Shown: positions 1 to 6,832 of the stretch, piece after piece
How positions within the stretch are numbered: position 1 is the stretch's first letter
How the letters are laid out: every line of letters begins with the position of its first letter
Assembly (NCBI GenBank): GCA_022865965.1
Contig: JALHTS010000311.1
Coordinates: 1-10,549, forward strand
Length of the DNA: 10,549 bases
Reading direction: 5' to 3'
Origin: Ignavibacteriaceae bacterium
GTDB taxonomy: Bacteria > Bacteroidota > Ignavibacteria > Ignavibacteriales > Ignavibacteriaceae
Notes under the pieces: model-generated
Databases searched by the model: none
Seen by the model: the letters and a program-made list of their open reading frames with translations, nothing else
Told to the model about the DNA's origin: nothing
Position numbers and translations under genes: made by a program

Positions 1-33
1 AACATTTCTATTTTTAAACTGAAAATTAAATTG

Positions 34-61
34 TTCATTTTAAATTTTTCATTCTAAATTG
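34..61. repeat. Imperfect tandem 14-bp AT-rich repeat upstream of the tRNA
   Basis: Two adjacent 14-bp units, ttcattttaaattt (34-47) and ttcattctaaattg (48-61), agree at 12 of 14 positions and end a few bases before the tRNA. A weak promoter-like pair (TTGTTC 31-36, TAAATT 55-60, spacer 18) overlaps them and would start transcription near the tRNA 5' end. In sequence this AT-rich both the repeat and the promoter match could be chance. Confidence 0.35.
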
Positions 62-66
62 ATTTT

Positions 67-139
<73 letters not shown>

Positions 140-164
140 CAAACATTCCAAAAAGTTCCTTTCT

Positions 165-422
165 ATGTATTATTTATATGTTTTGAAGAGTAAAAGCACT
201 GGAAAGTACTATATTGGTCAAACCAAAGACTTACAGAGAAGACTTCAATACCATAATGCAGGGTATAATAAATCAACAAAAGGCAGTGTACCCTGGGAAC
301 TAGTTTATTACGAAGAATATTCAACGAGAAGTAAGGCAGTTAGAAGAGAGAATTATGTAAAGAAAATGAAGAGCAAGGAATTCATAGTTAGGATAATCAA
401 AAGAGGAGAGCGTCCCGATTGA
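165..422 (+). CDS. Small GIY-YIG domain endonuclease-like protein
   Basis: An 85-residue protein that is essentially a single GIY-YIG nuclease domain of the compact YhbQ/UPF0213-like type. The degenerate first motif is YLYVL (residues 3-7). Then come Y16-I17-G18, the candidate catalytic arginine in QRRL (R25/R26), H30-N31, and the metal-binding glutamate E62 in the A-V-R-R-E-N-Y-V-K-K helix. All expected catalytic positions are present, so it may be active. The ATG start sits 25 bp after the tRNA with no clear Shine-Dalgarno, so it may be read with the tRNA transcript. The last codons (GERPD, stop TGA at 420-422) lie in sequence resembling a tRNA D-arm and anticodon arm, so the C-terminus seems to have been captured from a tRNA. 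Family members include homing-type and repair-type nucleases; the substrate here is unknown. The flanking tRNA repeats favour a role in a mobile unit. Confidence 0.85.
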   Translation: MYYLYVLKSKSTGKYYIGQTKDLQRRLQYHNAGYNKSTKGSVPWELVYYEEYSTRSKAVRRENYVKKMKSKEFIVRIIKRGERPD

Positions 423-505
423 AAATCGGGAAGGTCAGCGGTTCTCCCGAAGGGACTCTGCCAAAGGCATTCCTTCGGAAATTTTGAGGATCCCGCTTAG
501 CTCCA
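405..505 (+). pseudogene. Partial, interrupted tRNA remnant (Ala-type 3' half)
   Basis: GGAGAGCG (405-412) matches the D-arm end of the upstream tRNA-Ala (85-92). Next is a perfect hairpin, TCCCGA (413-418), loop TTGAAAA (419-425), TCGGGA (426-431), in the anticodon-arm position. Its loop would present GAA (421-423), the Phe anticodon. AGGTCAGCGGTTC (432-444) and the segment 489-505 match the tRNA-Ala variable loop, T-arm, acceptor strand and discriminator exactly, but a 44-bp insert splits the T-loop after TTC. The 5' acceptor strand and the 5' part of the D-arm are absent, being replaced by the end of the GIY-YIG gene. It cannot fold into a complete tRNA. The anticodon-arm reading could be coincidence, because the hairpin is equally an 8-bp palindrome around GAA. 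Confidence 0.7.
445..488. repeat. 44-bp palindromic (REP-like) insert in the T-loop of the tRNA remnant
   Basis: Compared with the intact tRNA, 44 bp are inserted between TTC and GATC of the T-loop. The insert holds a nested inverted repeat: outer arms CCGAAGG (447-453) and CCTTCGG (472-478), inner arms TGCC (459-462) and GGCA (466-469) around AAA. TCCCG occurs at the left edge of the insert (445-449) and again just past its right edge (491-495), a possible short flanking repeat, although the fit is not clean because GA is missing on the left. It is more GC-rich than the surrounding sequence. This is consistent with a small dispersed palindromic element; whether it is multicopy cannot be judged here. 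Confidence 0.65.
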
Positions 506-510
506 CTTAA

Positions 511-534
511 AAGTTCAAGTTCAAGATTAAGTTC
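511..534. repeat. Short hexamer tandem repeat (AAGTTC)
   Basis: Four consecutive hexamers, AAGTTC (511-516), AAGTTC (517-522), AAGATT (523-528) and AAGTTC (529-534), start 5 bp after the tRNA-derived repeat ends. The rest of the stretch up to the MATE gene (535-703) is AT-rich, with no ORF, tRNA or convincing promoter that I can see. Confidence 0.55.
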
Positions 535-703
535 AGGCAAAGTAACACATCAAAACATTTTATCTCTTCTTCTATCGGATTATTTTTCTATATTGAATAA
601 CCTTCAAACACATTTAAGGATTTCTCATATTCTTAATGAACATCTAATAGTTACAAAATTTATTACTTAGAACTCTGAATAATAATTCTTATTTTTCGAT
701 GCA

Positions 704-2065
704 ATGAATTTACTTCCCGTTAACGGTTATTATAAAAAAGTATTGCAGGTTGCACTTCCGGCGATTGCCGGACTTTCAACCCAAATGGTGGTTTCATTAG
801 TTGATGCTGCAATGGTTGGTCGTCTTGATGAGGCAACTTATGCACTTGCTGCAATGGGAATTGGTGTTCTTGCAACCTGGGCATTAATAAGCTTTTTTTC
901 AAGTCTTGCTACAGGAATACACGTAATAGTCGCCAGAAAATTTGGTGAAAGCAATTATCTCTCCTGTGGAAATACACTTAATAATTCTCTTTTAGTCGCA
1001 ATAGCATTAGGAACAATTGTTGCATCAGTCGGTGTATTTTTTGCCCATCCGATTTCATCATTTTTCGCTTCTGATCCTGTTGTTGCTGAGTATGCCTCAG
1101 AATATATATTCTTTAGGTTTCTTGGCATACCGTTATTCCTTATATCTGTTTCTTACAGAGGGTTTTATTTCGGGATAAATAAAACCAAAATATTTATGAT
1201 TTCAGGCGTTGTAACAAACCTGCTTAATATAATTTTCAATTACATTTTGATCTATGGTTCATTCGGATTTCCAAGAATGGGACTTGCTGGCGCAGGACTT
1301 GGTTCAACACTAGCCACTTCATTTGATCTATTCTTTTATACATCTATAATTTTACTTCCTTCTTACAGAGCAAGATTCCGAAATTTCAGAAACTTTAAAT
1401 TCGATTGGCAGATAATTAAAACAATCTTTAGAATCTCTCTTCCTGTATCATTTCAAAATGTTTTTATTCTTATTGGATTTTTAAGTTTTGTTTCTATAAC
1501 AGGAATTATTGGCATACAAGAACAAGCTGCTACTCAAGCTATTATAAGTACTTTGTTTATTTCTATGCTGCCATGTTTTGGATTTGGAATAGCAGTTCAG
1601 ACTCTTGTTGGAAATAATTTAGGTGCAGGTAATTATAATCTGGCAAAAATATACGGATTTGAAACAGCGAAGGTGGCAACAATATATACTTTATTTCTTG
1701 GTTTTATTTACATGATTATTCCACACATAGTTCTGTTATTAATAACGACTGATCAGGGAATTATTGAAACTGCAAAACCGGCATTAAGGGTAGCCGGATT
1801 TGCGCAGGTATTTTATGCAGTTGGTATTGTCTTAGCTAATGGTTTGCAAGCTGCCGGAAGAACAGTATTCGTAATGAAAGCAGAGGTTATAACTAATCTT
1901 TTTATATTTGTACCGCTTGCTTATCTTTTAGGTGTTACTTTTGAATTTGGATTAGTTGGGGCATGGTTTGCCTTACCAATTTATATTATAATTTATTCTC
2001 TGACTATTTATCTGAGATTTGCATCAAAAGATTGGTTTAAGCACATAAAAATTGGCTCTGATTGA
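704..2065 (+). CDS. MATE family multidrug/toxic-compound efflux transporter (DinF-like)
   Basis: A 453-residue polytopic inner-membrane protein of the usual length for MATE antiporters, which export cationic drugs or metabolites in exchange for Na+ or H+. It has two similar halves of about six hydrophobic segments each. The N-terminal half shows the characteristic run LPAIAGLSTQMVVSLVDAAM followed by VGRL near residues 18-41. It also has an R-G-F-Y-F-G-I-N-K-T-K segment near 151-161 and the helix with NLLNIIFNYILIYG leading into G-L-A-G-A-G-L-G-S-T. The C-terminal half carries N-G-L-Q-A-A-G-R near 380. The sequence fits the DinF-like branch better than NorM. The first ATG is used; no Shine-Dalgarno is evident. 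It appears monocistronic: about 200 bp of non-coding sequence precede it and 69 bp separate it from the next gene. Substrate cannot be predicted. Confidence 0.93.
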   Translation: MNLLPVNGYYKKVLQVALPAIAGLSTQMVVSLVDAAMVGRLDEATYALAAMGIGVLATWALISFFSSLATGIHVIVARKFGESNYLSCGNTLNNSLLVAIALGTIVASVGVFFAHPISSFFASDPVVAEYASEYIFFRFLGIPLFLISVSYRGFYFGINKTKIFMISGVVTNLLNIIFNYILIYGSFGFPRMGLAGAGLGSTLATSFDLFFYTSIILLPSYRARFRNFRNFKFDWQIIKTIFRISLPVSFQNVFILIGFLSFVSITGIIGIQEQAATQAIISTLFISMLPCFGFGIAVQTLVGNNLGAGNYNLAKIYGFETAKVATIYTLFLGFIYMIIPHIVLLLITTDQGIIETAKPALRVAGFAQVFYAVGIVLANGLQAAGRTVFVMKAEVITNLFIFVPLAYLLGVTFEFGLVGAWFALPIYIIIYSLTIYLRFASKDWFKHIKIGSD

Positions 2066-2105
2066 AAGTTTTACTTAAGATTTTAACAATAAATTCATTT
2101 ATTAC

Positions 2106-2134
2106 TTGACATTATCTGCACAACGAAATATATT
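2106..2134 (+). promoter_or_regulatory. Candidate sigma-70-type promoter of the 2135-6691 gene cluster
   Basis: TTGACA (2106-2111, a perfect -35) and TATATT (2129-2134, five of six -10 positions) are separated by exactly 17 bp. Transcription would begin near 2141, downstream of the first ATG at 2135. If the promoter is real, translation must start at GTG 2141 (essentially leaderless) or at ATG 2147. Bacteroidia proper use a different -33/-7 consensus, so the call also assumes a conventional housekeeping sigma factor. Confidence 0.5.
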
Positions 2135-2539
2135 ATGACCGTGAAAATGAAAAGTCTTAAATATTTCATTCCTTTCATTCTAATTGCTACTGTTTACGCA
2201 GGTGCATTAATTGATTATTTTAATGCAAGAAGTGAAAATGAAGATATCAGACTTGAATGGAGAACAAGCGAGGAAACTAATCTCGCCAAATTTGTAATTG
2301 AAAGAAAAACCCCTCAAAGCACTTTCGCGGAAATTCAAACAATTGAACCTAAAGGCAGCAACTCAGTATATGTTTATTATGACAGGAATGCCTATAAATC
2401 CAATGATCTTTTATTTATTTACAGATTAAAAATTGTTGATATAAATGGTATAATTTCGGTCTCAGCGGAAACTACAGTCTCGCATAATGTTTCAGGTGTA
2501 AAACGAACCTGGGGCAGTATTAAGGCAATGTTCAGATAA
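2135..2539 (+). CDS. Secreted protein with a single fibronectin type III-like domain
   Basis: A 134-residue protein of unknown function. An N-terminal hydrophobic stretch (KYFIPFILIATVYAGAL, about residues 9-25) looks like a signal peptide or membrane anchor. Residues 35-115 form one Fn3-like beta-sandwich of the kind common in surface proteins of Bacteroidota and relatives: RLEWRTSEETNLAKFVIER, then FAEIQTI, Y-V-Y-Y-D-R-N, and YRLKIVDING. The tail is basic and carries W-G-S-I-K-A-M-F-R. I see no lipobox or C-terminal sorting domain. Two starts are possible: ATG 2135 (span given) or ATG 2147, which gives MKSLKYF and a cleaner signal peptide. The promoter-like sequence ending at 2134 favours 2147. 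It heads the cluster, 14 bp before the SpoIID-family gene, suggesting an envelope role; that is inference. Confidence 0.8.
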   Translation: MTVKMKSLKYFIPFILIATVYAGALIDYFNARSENEDIRLEWRTSEETNLAKFVIERKTPQSTFAEIQTIEPKGSNSVYVYYDRNAYKSNDLLFIYRLKIVDINGIISVSAETTVSHNVSGVKRTWGSIKAMFR

Positions 2540-2553
2540 AAACAAATTATTTC

Positions 2554-3894
2554 TTGAACCTCACTTCAAATTCCCTCATAACTTACTCAGATCATATAAA
2601 GATTAAATTTTTCACCTGCATCTTTTGTTATCTTTTTTTTATTGCAATAATTTTAATCGTTAGTGGATGTTCAGGTTCCTCAAAGTTTACTTCGGTAGAT
2701 GATGAATATAAAATTGAGAATAAGGACAAATCGTTAATTGAAAAAAACAAAAATACGTTTCCTGAAACTCCCGGTGATGCAATTGAAATAAGAGTATTAT
2801 TAAATGAATCTGCTATCAGAAGTATCAGCATTCAAAATAATGTAAATCTCTTTTCTGAAAATGCTAAACTTGCCGTAATAAATAAGGGCAATACTCTCTC
2901 ACTAAGTTTGCTTAACGGCAAAATTGAATTAACTATATGTGATAAAACATTTTCTTCCCGCCAATTTATTTTATCTTCAGCTGAGGACAATGAAATTATA
3001 AAGATTGACGGAAAAGCATACAGAGGAACAATAAAAGTAAATGCTAATTACGATAATATTATTGTCATAAATCAAATAGCGCTTGAAGATTATGTTAAAG
3101 GTGTTATGACCAGAGAAATGCCGTTAGGAAAAGATCTTGAAAATTATGAAGCATTGAAGGCATTTTCTATTTGTGCCAGGACTTATGCATATACTAAAAT
3201 TTTCGAAGGCAAAACCTTTTATGATATTTTCCCGGATACTCGTGACCAGGTTTATGGCGGAGTTGATAGTGAAACTGAATACTCAAATAGTATTGTCGAC
3301 GAGACAAGCGGGCAGATTTTAACTTTTAACAATAAACCAGCGGTAGTTTTCTATCATTCAACCTGTGGTGGCTATACTGAGGATGCAACAAATGTTTTTT
3401 CAAAAGTTGATGTTCCTTATTTGAAAGGTGTCAAAGATGGAACTCCTTCAAATTGCTCAATTTCTCCAAGATATGAATGGACTGAAATTATTCCCGAATA
3501 CAAGGTCATAGATAGACTAATTGCTACAGGATATATCAATAGAAATAATTATTCAATAAAAAAGATAAATATTAATTCCAGATTTGAATCTGGTAGAATT
3601 AACGAATTGGAATTTGTTTTAGAACAAAATAATGGACAAGAAATAAGCGTTAAATTGTTTGGAAACAACATTAGATCTGTAATCCGTACCGCCGATGATA
3701 AATCTATCTTAAGAAGTAATTATTTTGAAATTACTAGAGGAAATAATAATACGGTTATTATTAACGGTAAGGGAAGTGGACATGGAGTTGGTATGTGCCA
3801 ATGGGGTGCAATTAGCTTATCAAAAAATGGAACTGACTATTTACAAATTTTAGAACTCTACTATCCGGGAACTGAAATACAGAAAATCAAATGA
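2554..3894 (+). CDS. SpoIID/LytB domain lipoprotein (probable peptidoglycan lytic enzyme)
   Basis: A 446-residue protein. A hydrophobic segment (about residues 19-37) ends in the lipobox V-S-G-C with C39, so it is probably an envelope-anchored lipoprotein. The C-terminal half (about 155-445) is a SpoIID/LytB domain: ALEDYVKGVMTREMP with the putative catalytic glutamate E188, A-L-K-A-F-S-I-C-A-R-T-Y-A, the YHSTCGG motif (267-273), and GKGSGHGVGMCQWGA near the end. SpoIID of Bacillus is a lytic transglycosylase acting on stem-peptide-free glycan. In a non-sporulating organism a role in wall remodelling or division is likely; that is inference. The start is TTG because no ATG precedes the lipobox in this frame; the real start could be slightly further in, before K-I-K-F-F. 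The stop overlaps the maf start (ATGA). Confidence 0.88.
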   Translation: MNLTSNSLITYSDHIKIKFFTCIFCYLFFIAIILIVSGCSGSSKFTSVDDEYKIENKDKSLIEKNKNTFPETPGDAIEIRVLLNESAIRSISIQNNVNLFSENAKLAVINKGNTLSLSLLNGKIELTICDKTFSSRQFILSSAEDNEIIKIDGKAYRGTIKVNANYDNIIVINQIALEDYVKGVMTREMPLGKDLENYEALKAFSICARTYAYTKIFEGKTFYDIFPDTRDQVYGGVDSETEYSNSIVDETSGQILTFNNKPAVVFYHSTCGGYTEDATNVFSKVDVPYLKGVKDGTPSNCSISPRYEWTEIIPEYKVIDRLIATGYINRNNYSIKKININSRFESGRINELEFVLEQNNGQEISVKLFGNNIRSVIRTADDKSILRSNYFEITRGNNNTVIINGKGSGHGVGMCQWGAISLSKNGTDYLQILELYYPGTEIQKIK

Positions 3895-4469
3895 TAAATA
3901 AAAAAAATATCATTACTCTTGCTTCAAGGTCTCCAAGAAGAAGAAAACTTTTGAAGCAATTAAATATTAAATTCAAATCGATTTCGGTTGATACGGAAGA
4001 AAAGGTTAGAAAAGGAGAGAAACCGGCTTCGGCTGTTAAAAGAATTTCAAAAGAAAAATTAGAAAAAGCAAAAGAAACAGTTAAACGAGGAATTATCATT
4101 ACTGCTGATACTATAGTAGTTCTAAATAACAACGTAATCGGCAAACCAAAAAATGAAAAGAATGCCTACCGAATATTAAAAATGTTGAGTGATAATATTC
4201 ACACTGTATATACCGGCTACTCTATTTTTAATTGGTCAAATGATAAAAAGATTACAGAATTTGAAAAGACTTTAGTGAAATTCCGAAAACTTACAGATGA
4301 AGAAATCTGGGAGTACATAAAAAGCGGCAGTCCAATGGACAAAGCAGGTGCCTATGGAATTCAAGATGATTTCGGTGCTGTGTTCATAGAAAAAGTAAAC
4401 GGATGTTATTACAATGTAGTTGGACTTCCTCTTGCAAAACTATATCATTCTTTGTTGAGGATTTTATAG
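3891..4469 (+). CDS. maf: Maf family nucleoside triphosphate pyrophosphatase (dTTP/UTP type)
   Basis: A 192-residue cytosolic enzyme of typical Maf length. The family hydrolyses non-canonical or excess nucleoside triphosphates to the monophosphate and pyrophosphate. Visible motifs are LASRSPRRRKLL (10-21, substrate-binding S-x-S-x-R-R), TADTIVV (71-77, with D73 as the putative catalytic base), IGKP (83-86), HTVYTGY (104-110), and Y-I-K-S-G-S-P-M-D-K-A-G-A-Y-G-I-Q. The last motif and the VNGCYYNVVGLPL tail fit the YhdE-like dTTP/UTPase branch better than the YceF-like m7GTP branch. The ATG overlaps the upstream stop by 4 bp, so translational coupling is likely. Maf is linked to cell division and septum inhibition in some bacteria, which fits its place beside a SpoIID-family wall enzyme. 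Confidence 0.93.
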   Translation: MINKKNIITLASRSPRRRKLLKQLNIKFKSISVDTEEKVRKGEKPASAVKRISKEKLEKAKETVKRGIIITADTIVVLNNNVIGKPKNEKNAYRILKMLSDNIHTVYTGYSIFNWSNDKKITEFEKTLVKFRKLTDEEIWEYIKSGSPMDKAGAYGIQDDFGAVFIEKVNGCYYNVVGLPLAKLYHSLLRIL

Positions 4470-5447
4470 TTGACAAAAAAAATAAGACAAAGAATACTGT
4501 TATCAATTGCCTTTGCCGGAATAATTTATCTGGCGTTTTCAATTTATGCAGATTTTAACCAGGTTATAGCTTCATTCAAATACTTTAGCTGGGCTCTTTT
4601 ACCATTATTACTTTTCCTATCGCTCTTAAATTATTTCTCACGATTCATAAAATGGAATTATTACTTAAATCTTATAGATATAAAACTTAATAAGTGGGAT
4701 TCGTTCTCAATTTTTTGCTCAGGATTAATTATGTCAATAACGCCGGGTAAATTCGGAGAGTTATTCAAAGCATACTTAGTTAAGCAAATAAATAATGAAC
4801 CGGTAAGTAAAACTGCACCTATAATTTTTGCTGAAAGAGTTACTGATTTTCTTTCTCTGGTTATTATTTCACTTATCGGTGCTTACATTTTTGATTATGG
4901 AAGAGAAATTATAATAGTGATTGGACTAGCAGTAATCTCCGGAATTATAATCATTTCAAATAAATCCATAGCCACTCTTATTATTCGATCAGTTTCAAAA
5001 AATAAAATATTAGGTAAATATTCTAATAGTTTACGGAACGCATACGAATCATCATATAAACTTCTCGCTTTTATTCCTTTAGTCAAGATGACTCTATTAA
5101 GTGTCCTTTCATGGGGTTTCGAATGTTTGGGATATTATATTATTCTAACTAATTTTAACATCGAATTAAGTTTTATGTGGGCAGCATTTGCGTATGCTTT
5201 TGCAACTATAGTTGGTGCTGTCTCGATGCTTCCCGGCGGACTTGGTGTTACCGAAGGTTCATTATCTTATTTAGTTATTGCACAGGGATATCCAAAAGAT
5301 ATTTCCTTTATAACAACATTCATTATTCGGATTGTAACATTGTGGTTTGCAGTTTTAATCGGTGTAATCAGTGTTTTTATATATCAAAAGAAATTTGGAA
5401 AAATAGAATTTGAATTAAACAATCAAAAATCAGAGGAGTCAAAATGA
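4470..5447 (+). CDS. Flippase-like membrane protein, LPG synthase transmembrane-domain family (UPF0104)
   Basis: A 325-residue integral membrane protein with about seven or eight hydrophobic segments. It carries the family signature [16 protein letters not shown] (about 89-104), then [11 protein letters not shown] (about 116-126), and [17 protein letters not shown] near residue 260. This matches the transmembrane flippase half of lysylphosphatidylglycerol synthase/MprF and its stand-alone relatives (PF03706-like). There is no C-terminal aminoacyl-transferase domain, so it should not make lysyl-PG. A role in moving a lipid or lipid-linked intermediate is plausible but unproven. Translation seems to begin at TTG 4470, immediately after the maf stop (TAGTTG), with GAGG about 10 bp upstream. 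The gene ends with an ATGA overlap onto icd. Confidence 0.85.
   Translation: MTKKIRQRILLSIAFAGIIYLAFSIYADFNQVIASFKYFSWALLPLLLFLSLLNYFSRFIKWNYYLNLIDIKLNKWDSFSIFCSGLIMSITPGKFGELFKAYLVKQINNEPVSKTAPIIFAERVTDFLSLVIISLIGAYIFDYGREIIIVIGLAVISGIIIISNKSIATLIIRSVSKNKILGKYSNSLRNAYESSYKLLAFIPLVKMTLLSVLSWGFECLGYYIILTNFNIELSFMWAAFAYAFATIVGAVSMLPGGLGVTEGSLSYLVIAQGYPKDISFITTFIIRIVTLWFAVLIGVISVFIYQKKFGKIEFELNNQKSEESK
5432..5438 (+). promoter_or_regulatory. Shine-Dalgarno site of icd
   Basis: AGAGGAG lies 5 bp before ATG 5444, inside the end of the upstream reading frame. It fixes the icd start at the 4-bp ATGA overlap. Confidence 0.7.
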
Positions 5448-6691
5448 ATAATTTCAAGCACATTGTCATTCCCGAAGGTGACAAAATAACGGTAAAAAAT
5501 GGTAAACTCGTTGTTAATAATAATCCAATAATTGCTTTTATCGAAGGTGATGGGATAGGTCCTGATATATGGCGTGCATCCAAAAGAGTATTTGATGCAG
5601 CAGTTGAGAAATCTTTTAACGGTAAGAAAAAAATTGCATGGATGGAAATTTTTGCAGGTGAGAAAGCCCTTAAAGTTTATGGAGAAGACAAATGGTTGCC
5701 TGAAGAAACAGTAGATGCGATCAGAGAATTCACTATTGCGATCAAAGGTCCTCTTACTACTCCTGTTGGCGGAGGAATAAGAAGTTTGAACGTTGCCTTA
5801 AGACAGCATCTTGATCTTTTTGCCTGTGTACGTCCTGTTAAATATTATTCAGGTGTTCCAAGTCCAATGAAAAGACCCAAACTTCTAGATATAGTAATAT
5901 TCAGAGAGAATACTGAAGATGTTTATTCAGGAGTTGAGTTTAAAGCAAAATCCATTGAAGCTGAACAACTAATAAATTACATCAATAAAGAGTTTAATAA
6001 AAAAATTAGAGTGGATTCTGGAATTGGTATAAAGCCAATGAGTGAATTTGGTACTGCAAGACTTGTAAAGAAAGCAATAGAATATGCAATTGCTAATAAG
6101 AGGAAAAGTGTAACATTGGTTCACAAGGGTAACATAATGAAATTTACTGAAGGTTCATTTAAGGAATGGGGCTACAAATTAGCTAAAACTGAATTTAGCG
6201 ATGTAACTATTTCAGAAGATGAATTATGGTCAAAGTTTAACGGTAAAATGCCTGAAGGTAAAATTCTTATAAAGGATAGAATAGCCGATAGTATATTCCA
6301 GCAATTATTATTAAGACCTGACGAATATGATGTCTTAGCTACACCAAATCTTAACGGCGATTATTTATCCGATGCTGCTGCTGCTCAGGTAGGTGGTTTA
6401 GGAATCGCGCCGGGTGCAAATATCAGTTATCATACTGCACTATTTGAAGCAACACATGGTACTGCTCCTAAATATGCAGGTCAGGATAAAGTGAATCCTG
6501 GTTCTCTAATACTATCTGGTGTAATGATGTTTGAATATATCGGTTGGAAAAAAGTAGCTAGGATGATTGAAAAAGCTATGAAAAAAACTATTAAGTCAAA
6601 AGTCGTAACTTATGATTTTGCAAGACTTATGAAAGGCGCAACTAAAGTTAAAAGTTCTCAGTTTGCTGATACTATAATTTCTAATATGTAA
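5444..6691 (+). CDS. icd: NADP-dependent isocitrate dehydrogenase
   Basis: A 415-residue enzyme that oxidatively decarboxylates isocitrate to 2-oxoglutarate in the TCA cycle, giving NADPH. It is collinear with E. coli Icd (416 aa). [11 protein letters not shown] (33-43) begins the nucleotide-binding region. [13 protein letters not shown] (109-121) contains S114, equivalent to the E. coli phosphoregulatory S113, and substrate-binding arginines R120 and R130. [44 protein letters not shown] and [17 protein letters not shown] follow. The K-Y pair in APKYAG plus Y and R in VTYDFARLM are the residues that specify NADP+ over NAD+. It is the last gene of the cluster and is followed directly by a strong terminator. 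Conservation of the serine would allow AceK-type phosphorylation, but no kinase gene is visible here. Confidence 0.97.
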   Translation: MNNFKHIVIPEGDKITVKNGKLVVNNNPIIAFIEGDGIGPDIWRASKRVFDAAVEKSFNGKKKIAWMEIFAGEKALKVYGEDKWLPEETVDAIREFTIAIKGPLTTPVGGGIRSLNVALRQHLDLFACVRPVKYYSGVPSPMKRPKLLDIVIFRENTEDVYSGVEFKAKSIEAEQLINYINKEFNKKIRVDSGIGIKPMSEFGTARLVKKAIEYAIANKRKSVTLVHKGNIMKFTEGSFKEWGYKLAKTEFSDVTISEDELWSKFNGKMPEGKILIKDRIADSIFQQLLLRPDEYDVLATPNLNGDYLSDAAAAQVGGLGIAPGANISYHTALFEATHGTAPKYAGQDKVNPGSLILSGVMMFEYIGWKKVARMIEKAMKKTIKSKVVTYDFARLMKGATKVKSSQFADTIISNM

Positions 6692-6701
6692 TCAATTCTT
6701 T

Positions 6702-6734
6702 AAGCCGGTATAAAAATTTTTGTACCGGCTTTTT
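6702..6734 (+). terminator. Rho-independent terminator after icd
   Basis: AAGCCGGTA (6702-6710) pairs with TACCGGCTT (6723-6731), a 9-bp stem with a 12-nt A/T-rich loop, and the right arm runs into a T-tract (to 6734). It starts 10 bp after the icd stop and closes the preceding gene cluster. Confidence 0.9.
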
Positions 6735-6767
6735 GTTTAATTCTTCATCTTAAATCACACAATATTT

Positions 6768-6796
6768 TTGAAATTCAAGTTGTAAATTAGTATTTT
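6768..6796 (+). promoter_or_regulatory. Candidate promoter of the YtxH/DUF948/EF-G-like unit
   Basis: TTGAAA (6768-6773) and TATTTT (6791-6796) are spaced by 17 bp, about 37 bp upstream of ATG 6833 and after the icd terminator. A promoter is required in this gap, but the -10 match is weak and the region is very AT-rich. A second register (TTGTAA near 6779) is also possible. Confidence 0.35.
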
Positions 6797-6820
6797 TAGA
6801 GTGTAAAAATATTTAAACGA

Positions 6821-6826
6821 AAGGAG
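6821..6826 (+). promoter_or_regulatory. Strong Shine-Dalgarno site of the YtxH-like gene
   Basis: AAGGAG lies 6 bp before ATG 6833 and decides this start. It is one of the best ribosome sites in the window. Confidence 0.75.
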
Positions 6827-6832
6827 ACTCTT

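Noticed and set aside
405..505. A second functional tRNA
   Set aside because: The 5' acceptor strand and part of the D-arm are missing and the T-loop is split by 44 bp, so no complete cloverleaf forms.
593..620. Promoter upstream of the MATE gene (TTGAAT near 593)
   Set aside because: No -10 element at acceptable spacing; the match is no better than chance in this AT-rich stretch.
720..902. 60-codon minus-strand frame at the start of the MATE gene
   Set aside because: It is antisense to conserved MATE sequence, with a His/Gln-rich artefactual composition.
2092..2107. AATAAAT/ATTTATT inverted repeat after the MATE gene
   Set aside because: It is an A/T-only stem with a 2-nt loop and no T-tract. 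It is too weak to call a terminator in a region this AT-rich.
3887..4144. 85-codon minus-strand open frame over maf
   Set aside because: It is antisense to the conserved Maf N-terminus. Its hydrophobic composition follows from AAA/GAA-rich sense codons.
5177..5413. 78-codon + strand frame rich in Cys, Tyr and Phe within the flippase-like gene
   Set aside because: It is an alternate frame of a clear membrane-protein gene, with biased composition and no family resemblance.
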